A DNA stretch of 23,783 bases from Labilithrix sp. (GTDB taxonomy: Bacteria > Myxococcota > Polyangia > Polyangiales > Polyangiaceae), in NCBI GenBank assembly GCA_028287035.1, contig JAQBQL010000084.1, positions 1 through 23,783 on the forward strand. Reading direction: 5' to 3'. The notes beneath the pieces were generated by a model. It did no database searches and was not told where the DNA came from. It saw nothing but the letters and a program-made list of their open reading frames with translations. Each line of letters opens with the position of its first letter. The first letter of the stretch is position 1. Shown in pieces: positions 15,094 through 23,435 of the stretch. Position numbers and translations under genes: made by a program.

Positions 15094-16331
15094 GCCTCGT
15101 CGGCATCGCGGCCCGCCGGATCGTCACCGGCGACCCGGCGCTCGCGACCGCGGAGAACCCGCTCGGCGTCGTCGAGGATGCCGTGGTGGTGCACGACGGA
15201 TCGACCATCACGTGGGTCGGGCCGCGCGCGGCTGCGGGCAGCGTTCCCATCCAGGACTTCGGTGACAAGGTCGTCACCGCGGGCCTGGTCGACGCGCACA
15301 CCCACGCGGCGTGGGTCGGCTCGCGACACGACGAGTACGCGGTCCGGATGGCGGGCGGCGACTACCGCGACATCCAGGCGGCGGGCGGCGGCATCCTCTC
15401 GTCGTACCGCGCGGTCACCGCGGCGAGCGAGGACGACATCACGAGCACGTTGCTTGCGCGGCTCGGTCGCATGAGCAGCCTCGGCGTGACCACGTGCGAG
15501 GTGAAGAGCGGCTACGGCCTCGATCCCGACGGCGAGCGCAAGCAGCTCCGCGCCATCAAGCGCGCGCGGGAGACGCCCGGGACGCCCCACGTGGTGGCGA
15601 CCTTCCTCGCGCTCCATGCGCTCCCCGAGAGCGCGAAGGCGCACCGCGACCATTACGTGCTGCGCGCCGCGTCTTCCCTCGTGCCTGAGATCGCCGCCAC
15701 CGGGCTCGCCTCGTTCGTCGACGCCTACGTCGACCAGAACGCCTTCACCGTGGACGAGGCGCGCATCGTCTGCGAGGCGGCACGGCGCGCGGGGCTCGGC
15801 GTCCGCATGCACGTCGGGCAGTTCGCGGACGTGGGCGGCGCCCAGCTGTGCGCCGACGTCGGCGCTCGCTCCGCCGATCATGTCGAGCACATCGACGATG
15901 CGGGCATCGCGGTGCTCGCCGCCGCCGGGATCAGCGCGGTGCTCCTTCCGCTCGCGAGCTTCACGCTGGCTCAGGAGCCGCCGCCCGTCGCCCGGCTACG
16001 CGCCGCGGGCGTCGCGATGGTGGTGGCGAGCGACGCGAACCCCGGCACCGCGCCGTCCGAGAGCCTGCCTCTCGCGATGGCCCTCGCCGTGCGCATGTAC
16101 GGGATGACGCCCGCCGAGGTCATCCTCGGTGCGACGCGCCTCGCCGCCGCCTCCCTCGGCCTGTGGGGCAGCGGGGTCGAGCGGCCCCGCGGCGCCCTCA
16201 CCGCGGGCGCAGCGGCGGATCTCGTCGTGTGGGATCTCCCGCACGAGAATGCCATCGTGCAGCCGTGGGGCGCCGCACGCACGTGGCTCGTGCTCCGCGA
16301 CGGCGCCCGCATCGCCGGCGCCGCGCCCTAG
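15090..16331 (+). CDS. hutI: Imidazolonepropionase
   Basis: This is a 413-residue amidohydrolase catalysing the third step of histidine degradation: 4-imidazolone-5-propanoate plus water to N-formimino-L-glutamate. GTG 15090 is the start, overlapping the nagZ stop in GTGA. The metal site DAHTH (68-72) continues into AAWVGSRHDEY, which binds substrate in this family. VKSGYGL, H241 in RMHVGQFAD, SADHVEH and SDANPGT (D315) complete the active site. The usual C-terminal segment returns to the small beta domain (GAAADLVVWDL). Length is normal for the family. No hutH, hutU or hutG lies in the window, so the rest of the pathway must be encoded elsewhere. The stop codon shares a CTAG with the stop of the convergent membrane protein gene. 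Confidence 0.94.
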   Translation: MSLVGIAARRIVTGDPALATAENPLGVVEDAVVVHDGSTITWVGPRAAAGSVPIQDFGDKVVTAGLVDAHTHAAWVGSRHDEYAVRMAGGDYRDIQAAGGGILSSYRAVTAASEDDITSTLLARLGRMSSLGVTTCEVKSGYGLDPDGERKQLRAIKRARETPGTPHVVATFLALHALPESAKAHRDHYVLRAASSLVPEIAATGLASFVDAYVDQNAFTVDEARIVCEAARRAGLGVRMHVGQFADVGGAQLCADVGARSADHVEHIDDAGIAVLAAAGISAVLLPLASFTLAQEPPPVARLRAAGVAMVVASDANPGTAPSESLPLAMALAVRMYGMTPAEVILGATRLAAASLGLWGSGVERPRGALTAGAAADLVVWDLPHENAIVQPWGAARTWLVLRDGARIAGAAP

Positions 16332-16747
16332 TCACGCACGCCTCGGGCTTCTTCGGGCCACGCGGCGAGCACCGCCAAGAAGCCGGACAGCGGCAGGATG
16401 ACGAGCGGGATCTGCCCGGGTCCTCCGGCGCCCAGCGGGCCCAAGTCGAGCCAGCCGAATGGCGCGCGCCCGGCGACGAAGCAGAGGCTGCCGACGAGGA
16501 GCGTCGTGGCGCCGACGCGGCCCGGCCCCGGGCGGTGCCCGAGGAGCGCCGGCCAGAGAGCGGCGGCCCCGAAGGCGACCGCGCCTCCGGCCACGCCGGG
16601 CGCCCACGGCCGCTGCACGAAGGACCCCAGATCCAGCAGGTCCAGCAGGTAGACGGCGACGAGCCCCGTCACGAACCCGGCGGTGAGGCCGATCGCCCGG
16701 GCGACCCGCTCGCCTGCGCGCCCGCTCGCGCGCGCGGACGTGGTCAC
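16328..16747 (-). CDS. Small hydrophobic membrane protein, unknown function
   Basis: The product is 139 residues from GTG 16747, which overlaps the stop of the preceding gene in GTGA. Four hydrophobic segments are visible (about 18-38, 48-68, 78-92 and 110-130), separated by Gly/Pro-rich turns, with a basic N-terminus. I do not recognise a family. It is the last gene of the six-gene minus-strand operon, and its stop overlaps the hutI stop by four bases. The GTGA coupling and intact codon bias support it as real. Confidence 0.65.
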   Translation of the reverse strand: MTTSARASGRAGERVARAIGLTAGFVTGLVAVYLLDLLDLGSFVQRPWAPGVAGGAVAFGAAALWPALLGHRPGPGRVGATTLLVGSLCFVAGRAPFGWLDLGPLGAGGPGQIPLVILPLSGFLAVLAAWPEEARGVRD

Positions 16748-18255
16748 GGCCGCCTCGTGTAGAGCCGGTAGGCAATCCCACCCGCGCTTTCGCGCGTGAG
16801 GCGCAGCTCGTACGCCGCAGCGAACCGCGGATCAGCGACGATGGCGTCGGCACCGCTGTCGTAGAGCTTCCCCGGAGCGAGCTGCGACACCACCAGGATG
16901 TCGGGCTGGCGCTCGAAGAAGTACCGGACCACGTCCTCGGTCGTACGCGCCACGCGCGCCAGGTACGGGTCGTTCAGCTTGCCGAAGTCGATCGTCGTGC
17001 GCCCTGTCACCGTGGGCGTCCAGCCAGCATCGGGATAGGCAGCGAGCACCGCCCGAGCGGGCGTATTCGCCGCGATCCATGCGGCGAGGGGCTCGACCAT
17101 CGAGCGTGACGAGTCGGCGTACACCGCCATCCGGTGCTCCTCGTCGGCGAGGGCATCGCGCCCGCGGAGCGTCGCGCTGACCGTTGCGAGGACGACTGCG
17201 AGCCTGAAGCCGCCCGCGAGCCGGCGTGGCAAGCGGCCGATCGCTCGCAGCGCGAGAGACATCCCGACCAGCGCGAGCGCGAGCACCCATGGCGCGTCAT
17301 GGATGGCGAAGCGCCGTGCGTAGTCCATGACGGGAACCGAGCGCGCGTACACGAGCCACTGCGCCCCGAGCGCGCCGGCCGCAACGGCCGACACCGTGAC
17401 CATCCGCGGACCGATGCGTCTCGGGCAACGGCCCAGAAGCCATGTTGCGAGGACCGCGGAACCCCCGACCACCGCCACATCGACGGCGTGCGCGCCCAGC
17501 AAGAAGAGCAGGTCGCGATGGTGGGCCAGGTTCCAGCCGCCCTGCTTCGCATAGAACGTGTTGGGCAGCGGCACCCCGAAGCGCGCGAGCCGCCATCCCA
17601 CGAGGAGGAGCTGCGGAAGAACGAACCACGTGAGCGCCGACCGCAGCGCGAGGCGACGTCGTGCACCGCGGCGCACGACCACGAGCGCGACGAGGGCGAG
17701 CACCGCGGCCGCGCCTCCTTCCGGCCGCGTCGTGGCCAGCAGCAGCGCGACGATGGCCGTGAGCGACGCCGTCCGCGCTGGGCGGCGGAGCGCGTCCGCC
17801 AGCGCGAGGAGCAAACCCAGAGCGAGCGCGATGAACATCTCCGTCTCGAGCCCGGAGGTGGCGTGGGTGACATGCTCGGCGGTCGTGAGATGGACGATCG
17901 CGACGATCCCCGCGGCACCGGCGGGCGCTCGCAGCGCACGCCCGAGCGCCAGGAGCAGGATCCCGGAGGCGAGGAACGAGACGGCGCCGAGCGCGTCGAG
18001 CGTCCGCATCGGTGCCACATGGAACAGCGTGCCGAGCGCCGCGAGGACGACCGCCGTCAGGCTCGTGAACCCCTCGACGGGCGGCCCTTCCGCGTTCCAG
18101 GCGATCCGCCCGAGCTGCGCGAGGTGGTCGGCGTACCGCACCACGATCCAGGCATCGTCGACCGCCCAGGACGGCGCTCGGCGAAGGGCCCAGATCGCGT
18201 ACCCGGTCCCGAGGGCGACGAGGAGGACGTCGATGGCCGCGGGCGAGCGCTTCAC
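16744..18255 (-). CDS. GT-C-like membrane glycosyltransferase candidate
   Basis: The start is GTG 18255, overlapping the preceding stop in GTGA; the frame is open much further upstream but only as a shadow of the next gene. The 503-residue product has about ten membrane helices. Its N-terminal loop has the Asp pair D33-D34 in DDAWIVVRYADHL, then NAEGPPVEGFTS (VEGFT at 60-64), SGLETEMF, TTRPEGG and LPNTFYAK. These match the order of motifs in lipid-linked-sugar-using GT-C proteins of the arabinofuranosyl/mannosyltransferase type (DDAFI-x-RY, VEGYT, LETxxF, RPEG, LPNTFYxK), where the Asp pair is catalytic. The last 130 residues form a soluble extracytoplasmic domain. Sugar donor and acceptor are unknown. 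Confidence 0.75.
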   Translation of the reverse strand: MKRSPAAIDVLLVALGTGYAIWALRRAPSWAVDDAWIVVRYADHLAQLGRIAWNAEGPPVEGFTSLTAVVLAALGTLFHVAPMRTLDALGAVSFLASGILLLALGRALRAPAGAAGIVAIVHLTTAEHVTHATSGLETEMFIALALGLLLALADALRRPARTASLTAIVALLLATTRPEGGAAAVLALVALVVVRRGARRRLALRSALTWFVLPQLLLVGWRLARFGVPLPNTFYAKQGGWNLAHHRDLLFLLGAHAVDVAVVGGSAVLATWLLGRCPRRIGPRMVTVSAVAAGALGAQWLVYARSVPVMDYARRFAIHDAPWVLALALVGMSLALRAIGRLPRRLAGGFRLAVVLATVSATLRGRDALADEEHRMAVYADSSRSMVEPLAAWIAANTPARAVLAAYPDAGWTPTVTGRTTIDFGKLNDPYLARVARTTEDVVRYFFERQPDILVVSQLAPGKLYDSGADAIVADPRFAAAYELRLTRESAGGIAYRLYTRRP

Positions 18256-19895
18256 GGTACCTCGACCGGCGCCGAGAGCACCGGCGCAGGCGACGGCGCC
18301 CGGAGACGCTTCAGGCGATCGGCGAGCGTCTCGGGCGGCGGCGTCGGCACAGCGCGGTCGGGAGCGTCGATGGGCTCCTGCGGCGCCGTCGCCCGGAAGA
18401 GGATCCAGTCGCCGGCGCTCGCCACGGGCTCGGCCTCGGGCGCGAACGCCGCGGTCAGGAGCGGTGCGAGGTCGTGACGTTCCTCGCGGACGAGCACGTA
18501 GCCGAACCGCGGGAGGTCCCACGACGGCATGAACGCGAAGGGCGCGACCATCAGGCGGACGATCGGCTCCTCCCAGCGCGCGTCCTCGCGGATGTACACC
18601 GGGTTCGGCGGGCTGTCGGTGAACGCGAAGAGCATTCGCCCGCCGTGCCGGGTGAGCGCGCGGTTCGCGGCACCGGGGACCGGCGCGATCCGGCCGCGGG
18701 CGCGCGGCGTCAGATCGAGCTGCGCCACCGCCGCGCCATCGGGCAGATGCCCCAGCACCTCGTCGAGATCGCGGAAGCTCCGGTCGACCACGCGCATGCT
18801 GTGCAGCGCGATGGCGAGCATCGCGACGGGCGCCGCCGCCACGAGCACGGGCACCACCGTTCCGCGAAGCTTCCGCGGCGCGACCGCGAGGACGAGCAAC
18901 GTCGCGGCGGGCGGAAGGAACCGGTGCGCGAGGAGCGACGTGCCGCCCAGCATCATCGGGAAGCCGAGGTAGAGGAAGAAGAAGGCGGCGGCGAGGACCG
19001 CATGCCGGTAGCGCCAGAGCGCCACGCGCACCCCGGGATCCAGGTCCACGGGTCGCCCTCGTGCAGCGCCGCACGCGAGGAGGCCGAGCAGCCACACGAG
19101 GCCGATCACCGCGAGTCGCGCGGCGTCGTACCCGCCGAAGATCGCGCCGGGGAGGATGGCGAGCCGCGCCACCGGGTCGAGCCCGTAGTCCGAGCCGACC
19201 GCCTGCATGTTGGCGCCGACGAGGCCGCGGGCCACCCGCTGCTGGAGCACCGCGAGCACGAGGGCCACCGCCGCCGGCACGAGGCGCTGCGCGACCGCCG
19301 CGCGCGTCCCGCCCCGCACGACCGCCACGTAGGAGACGACGAGCGCCAGGGCGAGCGCCGACGACTCGTGCGCGAAGAACACCATCATCATCGCGATCGA
19401 GGTGAGCGCCACGCGCCGCGGGTCCTGGCGGCGCGCCAGGGCCTCGACGAGCGAGAGGCCCGCCACGAAGAGCGCCAGGCCGAGCAGGTTCGGCGCAAGC
19501 CCGAAGCGATACGTCCATCCGACCGCGACCGGCGCGAGCAGCACCGCCGGCCAGCGCGTGCGCCCGAGCCGCCCGAGGAGGTGCCCGGCCGCCGCGGGGA
19601 TCGCGACGATGCTCGCGGCCACGACGGCCTTGCACGCGAGCGTCACCCCGAGGCCGAACGACAGCAGGTACGCCAGCCAGTGAAACAGCTGGTTGGCCTG
19701 CGGCGCGACCACCTCGTAGAGCCCTGCCGGCGCGAACCAGGCCTCGTCGCGATGCCTCAGGATGGCGACGAGCGCCTCGTGCATCGGCAGATCGCCCAGG
19801 GCCGAATACGCGAACACGAACATCGGCGCCGCCACCGCGATCCCGGCGAGGGTCGGCGCGAGGCGCTCGGCGCGGGAAGGACCGGCGAGGCTCAC
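18252..19895 (-). CDS. Large multi-spanning membrane protein, possibly glycosyltransferase-like
   Basis: The start is GTG 19895, overlapping the permease stop in GTGA. The 547-residue protein has about ten to eleven hydrophobic helices to residue 380, then a soluble C-terminal domain and a Pro-rich tail. The first extracytoplasmic loop has GDLPMHEA, then YEVVAPQANQLFHWLAY, a layout that recalls GT-C proteins with an acidic residue after the first helix, but no diagnostic motif set is present. It is followed by the GT-C candidate with a 4-base overlap, so the two may act on the same envelope substrate. I would call it an uncharacterised membrane protein. Its soluble C-terminal region contains WDLPRFGYVLVREE. 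Confidence 0.65.
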   Translation of the reverse strand: MSLAGPSRAERLAPTLAGIAVAAPMFVFAYSALGDLPMHEALVAILRHRDEAWFAPAGLYEVVAPQANQLFHWLAYLLSFGLGVTLACKAVVAASIVAIPAAAGHLLGRLGRTRWPAVLLAPVAVGWTYRFGLAPNLLGLALFVAGLSLVEALARRQDPRRVALTSIAMMMVFFAHESSALALALVVSYVAVVRGGTRAAVAQRLVPAAVALVLAVLQQRVARGLVGANMQAVGSDYGLDPVARLAILPGAIFGGYDAARLAVIGLVWLLGLLACGAARGRPVDLDPGVRVALWRYRHAVLAAAFFFLYLGFPMMLGGTSLLAHRFLPPAATLLVLAVAPRKLRGTVVPVLVAAAPVAMLAIALHSMRVVDRSFRDLDEVLGHLPDGAAVAQLDLTPRARGRIAPVPGAANRALTRHGGRMLFAFTDSPPNPVYIREDARWEEPIVRLMVAPFAFMPSWDLPRFGYVLVREERHDLAPLLTAAFAPEAEPVASAGDWILFRATAPQEPIDAPDRAVPTPPPETLADRLKRLRAPSPAPVLSAPVEVP

Positions 19896-20803
19896 ACCGG
19901 ATGCTTTCCGAGACCGGCGGGCGGGCGCATGTCCCCGGACCTCCGCTTGCTGACCAGCACGAGCGCCACGAGCGTCGCCACGAACGGCAGCATCGCGAGC
20001 ACCTGCGACGGCAGCCGCGTCTGGTTCTGGAGCACGATCTGGAGGGCGTCGAGCGCCGCGAAGGCGAGGCAGGCCAGCGCCGCGGGCCACGGTCGCCATC
20101 CCGAGACGATGACCGCGGCGAGCGCGATGAACCCGCGGCCGCCGCTCATCCCGGCCTGGAACTGGTGGAGGTCGTACGCGAGCGCGGTGCCGCCGAGCCC
20201 GCCGATCGCGCCGCCCAGCGTGACCGCCGCGATCCGCATCCCGTTGACGTCGATGCCGACCGCCTGCGCCGCCGAAGGGTCCTCGCCACACGCGCGTAGC
20301 CGCAGGCCGAACCGCGTCCGGCGCAGCATGAACGCGACGGCGACCACGAGGACCACCGTGAGCAGGAGGAACGGATCGGTGACGGTCCGCGCGAGGAGCC
20401 CCCAGCCCGCGCCGTAGGTCAGCCCGCCGATCGCCGGCGAGTTCGAGCTCGATCCGTAGAGGCCGCGCAGCACGACGCGCGTACCACCGGCCGCGACGAG
20501 GTTGATCGCGATGCCGCTCACGATGGCATCGATGCGCCCGCGCACCACCAGCATGGCGTGCCCGAGGGCGAGCAGCGCTCCGGCGCCGACGCCGGCAAGC
20601 GCGCCCGCGAGCAGGCTTCCCGTCCCGTGCGCCACGGTCACCGAGGCGAGCGCCGAGCCGAGGAGGACCCCCTCGAGCGCGATGTTCACGACCCCGCTGC
20701 GCTCGCTCAGCACGCCGCCGAGCGCGGAACATGCGTACGGGATGGTCATGCGCGCGGTCTGCGCGACCATCGTCGCCGAGAGGATGACGGTGAGCGCGCT
20801 CAC
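19892..20803 (-). CDS. ABC transporter permease, nucleoside/BMP type (YufQ/NupQ-like)
   Basis: GTG 20803 overlaps the upstream permease stop in GTGA. The 303-residue inner-membrane protein has eight to ten helices and the hallmark LSERSGVVNIALEGVLLGSA near the N-terminus, plus the cytoplasmic coupling segment TRFGLRLRACGEDPSAAQAVGID that contacts the ATPase. The pattern is that of the second permease of nucleoside or simple-sugar importers using BMP-family binding proteins. The N-terminal 20 residues (VILSATMVAQTARMTIPYAC) are normal for the family. Partners are the adjacent permease and ATPase. The substrate is inferred from the family only. Confidence 0.88.
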   Translation of the reverse strand: MSALTVILSATMVAQTARMTIPYACSALGGVLSERSGVVNIALEGVLLGSALASVTVAHGTGSLLAGALAGVGAGALLALGHAMLVVRGRIDAIVSGIAINLVAAGGTRVVLRGLYGSSSNSPAIGGLTYGAGWGLLARTVTDPFLLLTVVLVVAVAFMLRRTRFGLRLRACGEDPSAAQAVGIDVNGMRIAAVTLGGAIGGLGGTALAYDLHQFQAGMSGGRGFIALAAVIVSGWRPWPAALACLAFAALDALQIVLQNQTRLPSQVLAMLPFVATLVALVLVSKRRSGDMRPPAGLGKHPV

Positions 20804-21858
20804 GTGACCTTCCGCTCTCCGACCGGCGCCGCCGCCACGAGCTTCTGATCGGCGAGCGCCACCGCGCAGACGACGACGCCCGACAGCACGTCCATGAGCT
20901 CCTTGGGCACGAACGCATTCACCGCGAGGCCGCCCTGCTGGAGCGTCCCGAAGAGCAGCGCCGCGAAGACGAGCCCGACCGCGCTGCCCCGCCCCAGGAT
21001 GGCGACGGCGAGGCCCCCGAAGCCAGCGCCCGCGCCGAGGCCCTCCTCGAAGTAGCCCTTGTAGCCGAGCACGGTGCCGAGGCTCGCCGCGCCGGCGAGC
21101 GCGCCGCTCAGCACGAGGGCCTGCGCCACGCGAAGGCGGACCGGGACCTTCTCCGCCGCCATCGCGCGCACGTTCTGTCCGATGAGCCCGATCTCGCGGC
21201 CGAAGCGCGTGCGGCCGTAGGAGAGCGTGACCACGATCGCAGCGCCCACCGCGAGGACGAGCGCGAAGCTCGCGGCGCTGCCCGAGAAGCCGTGCCAGAG
21301 CACGTCGAGCCGCGGCACGCGCGCCCCCGGCACCACGTCGGCGGTGCGCACGCTGCCGGCGAGGGCGAGGCCGCCGGCCCCGAGCGCGAGCCCGATGACG
21401 CTGCTCGCGATGCTGTTCATCATGATCGTGGAGATGACCTCGTGCGCGCCGTAGCGCGCCTTGAGGACCGCCGGCACCGCCGCCCAGAGCGCGCCGGCAA
21501 GCATCGCGGCGGCGAGCGCAACCGGCACCGCGAGCACGAACGGGGTCCCGTGCGGGAGCATCGTCCCGGCCACCCCGGCGGCCAGGCTTCCGACCGCGAG
21601 CTGCCCCTCCGCGCCGATGTTGAAGAGCCCCGCCCGGAGCGCGACGTCGACCGCGACCCCCGTGAAGAGCAGCGGCGTGGCCTTGAACAGCACCTGCCCG
21701 GCGCCGTAGCTCGTGCCCCACGTTCCATCCCAGACGAGCGCCGCCATCTCGCGCGGCGAGGCCCCGTAGGTCCACACGAGCACGCAGAAGGCGAGCCACC
21801 CGATCGCGAGCCCCGCGACGGCGGCCGGCAGCGAGCGCGGACCGGTCACGCCGTTCAT
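20800..21858 (-). CDS. ABC transporter permease, nucleoside/BMP type (YufP/NupP-like)
   Basis: ATG 21858 overlaps the ATPase stop in ATGA. The 352-residue membrane protein is longer than its partner, as usual for the first permease of this importer class. Hallmarks are the N-terminal helix, TPLLFTGVAVDVALRAGLFNIGAEGQ, YGAHEVISTIMMN and the coupling segment TRFGREIGLIGQNVRAMAAEKV, followed by helices rich in Gly and Ala. It forms a heterodimeric channel with the downstream permease. It could carry purine or pyrimidine nucleosides or a related small molecule; the sequence does not tell which. Confidence 0.9.
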   Translation of the reverse strand: MNGVTGPRSLPAAVAGLAIGWLAFCVLVWTYGASPREMAALVWDGTWGTSYGAGQVLFKATPLLFTGVAVDVALRAGLFNIGAEGQLAVGSLAAGVAGTMLPHGTPFVLAVPVALAAAMLAGALWAAVPAVLKARYGAHEVISTIMMNSIASSVIGLALGAGGLALAGSVRTADVVPGARVPRLDVLWHGFSGSAASFALVLAVGAAIVVTLSYGRTRFGREIGLIGQNVRAMAAEKVPVRLRVAQALVLSGALAGAASLGTVLGYKGYFEEGLGAGAGFGGLAVAILGRGSAVGLVFAALLFGTLQQGGLAVNAFVPKELMDVLSGVVVCAVALADQKLVAAAPVGERKVT

Positions 21859-23381
21859 GCGGCGTGCTCGTCGCCGGTGACACCGAGCATGAGGCGACCG
21901 ATGTGCTCGTCGGAGCTGGTCGGCGGCAGATCGGCGACGACCCGGCCGCGGGAGAGCACGAGGATGCGGTCGCAGAGCGAGCGGAGCTCGTCGAGATCGG
22001 CCGAGAGCACGAGCACCCCGGCGCCTTGCGCGGCCGCGTCGCGAAGGCGGTCGTGGATGTCCTGGCTGGCGCCGATGTCGACCCCGCGCGTCGGCTGCGC
22101 CGCGACGAGGACCCGCGCGCCGCCCTTGCCGAGCCGGGCCAGCGCGCGCGCGACGACGAGCTTCTGCTGGTTACCGCCGGAGAGCGAGCGCGCGGTCCGG
22201 TCGAGATCCTGCGGCGCGCCGGAAGCGACGAGGCGCGCCTTCGCCTCCGCCTCGAGCTCGCGCCCGCGCAGCACGCCAAACGCGCCGGCGAACGCGCCGA
22301 GCTCACCGAGGAGGAGATTGTCCCGCGCCGTCGCGTCCAGCACGAGCCCCTCGCCCTGCCGGTCCTCGTGGATGACCGTGACGCGCGCCCCGCGAACGGT
22401 TCCGTGCTCCGGCGCGAGGTCGCCGCCGAGCAGCGCGACGAGCTCGCTCTGGCCGTTGCCCTCCACCCCGGCGACGCCCACGATCTCGCCCGCGTGCACC
22501 GCGAGGGACACGCCGCGGAGACGCCCCGCCGTGACGTCGTCCGCGGCCAGCAGCACCTCGGCGGAGGACGCCGCCCGCCCGCGCGGGGTCCCGGTGGCGG
22601 CGTGGCCCGGGCGTCCTTCCGCGCGGCCGGCCCCCATGATCGCCGAGGTCACCTCCTCGACCTGCGCGCCGAGCGCCTCGTCCGTCGTGCGATCGAGCGC
22701 CTTCGTGAAGACCACCTCGCCCCGCCGCATCACCGTGACGACGTCGGCATGCGCCCGGACCTCGTCCATCTTGTGCGTCACCACCACGACGCCCGTGCCG
22801 GCAGCCGCGAGCCGGCGCAGCGTCTCGTAGAGCGCCGCCGCCTCGCCCTTGGTGAGCACCGCGGTGGGCTCGTCCAGGATGAGCAGCTTGGCGCGCCGGT
22901 AGAGGGCCCGCGCGATCTCGAGCCGTTGGCGATCGCCGACGCCCAGCGACTCGACACGTGCATCGAGCGGAAGGTCGGCGCCCAGCTCGCGGGCCACCGC
23001 CTCGGCCCGCCGCCGCGCCGCCGCGAGGTCGATCACGCCGAAGGTGGTGGTCGGCTCGTCGCCCAGCACGATGTTCTCGAGGGCCGTGAACACCGGCACG
23101 AGCGCGAAGTGCTGGAGCACCATCCCTATCCCGCGCCGGATGGCCTCGCGCGGCGTGTGCGGGCGGAGCGCGCTCCCGAAGGCCTCCACCGCGCCCTCGT
23201 CGGGCACCACCATGCCCGCCACCATGCGCAGGAGCGTGCTCTTGCCGGCGCCGTTCTCCCCGCAAACCGCATGGATCTCGCCGGCCCGGAACGTGACCGT
23301 GGCCGCCGCGACCGCGACACAATCACCGTAGCGCTTGGCGACGCCGGTGGCGCGGGCCAGAAGCGGAAGGTGGTCGTTCAC
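21855..23381 (-). CDS. ABC transporter ATP-binding protein with two cassettes (YufO/NupO-like)
   Basis: GTG 23381 is chosen because the product (508 residues) then begins just before the first ABC domain, as in the family. The open frame continues upstream but crosses a divergent gene. The first cassette has Walker A GENGAGKST (41-49), Q-loop VLQHFALVP, signature LGVGDRQRLEIARAL and Walker B LLILDEPTAVLT. The second has a degenerate Walker A GVEGNGQSE, signature SLSGGNQQKL and VAAQPTRGVDIGAS, the normal pattern for nucleoside/sugar importers of this type, where only one site hydrolyses fully. It heads the six-gene operon. The BMP-type binding lipoprotein that usually accompanies it is not in the window. 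Confidence 0.9.
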   Translation of the reverse strand: MNDHLPLLARATGVAKRYGDCVAVAAATVTFRAGEIHAVCGENGAGKSTLLRMVAGMVVPDEGAVEAFGSALRPHTPREAIRRGIGMVLQHFALVPVFTALENIVLGDEPTTTFGVIDLAAARRRAEAVARELGADLPLDARVESLGVGDRQRLEIARALYRRAKLLILDEPTAVLTKGEAAALYETLRRLAAAGTGVVVVTHKMDEVRAHADVVTVMRRGEVVFTKALDRTTDEALGAQVEEVTSAIMGAGRAEGRPGHAATGTPRGRAASSAEVLLAADDVTAGRLRGVSLAVHAGEIVGVAGVEGNGQSELVALLGGDLAPEHGTVRGARVTVIHEDRQGEGLVLDATARDNLLLGELGAFAGAFGVLRGRELEAEAKARLVASGAPQDLDRTARSLSGGNQQKLVVARALARLGKGGARVLVAAQPTRGVDIGASQDIHDRLRDAAAQGAGVLVLSADLDELRSLCDRILVLSRGRVVADLPPTSSDEHIGRLMLGVTGDEHAA

Positions 23382-23435
23382 GGGCCCTAGGATAAGGCAA
23401 TCGTCCCCGATATTTCGTATGATCAGGGAAAGCCC
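23382..23435. promoter_or_regulatory. Divergent intergenic promoter region (weak evidence)
   Basis: These 54 bp separate the starts of the ABC operon and the Flp-like gene and are much richer in A/T than their surroundings. On the plus strand TATGAT (23418-23423) resembles a -10 box, but no -35 match lies 16-18 bp upstream. AGGGA (23426-23430) is a good ribosome site five bases before GTG 23436. On the minus strand AGGG lies three bases before GTG 23381. Both promoters must be in or near this gap, but no box is certain. Confidence 0.4.

Noticed and set aside
16744..19635. A single 963-residue minus-strand protein
   Set aside because: Its N-terminal 460 residues are an out-of-frame reading of the neighbouring membrane-protein gene; the real start is GTG 18255 with GTGA overlap.
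17134..20417. Plus-strand frames of 447 and 647 residues opposite the membrane-protein genes
   Set aside because: They are charged, low-complexity translations; the minus-strand genes have membrane helices, family motifs and GTGA-coupled starts.
21292..23390. Plus-strand frames of about 510 residues opposite the ABC genes
   Set aside because: The minus strand encodes textbook ABC permeases and a two-cassette ATPase; the opposite frames are bias shadows.
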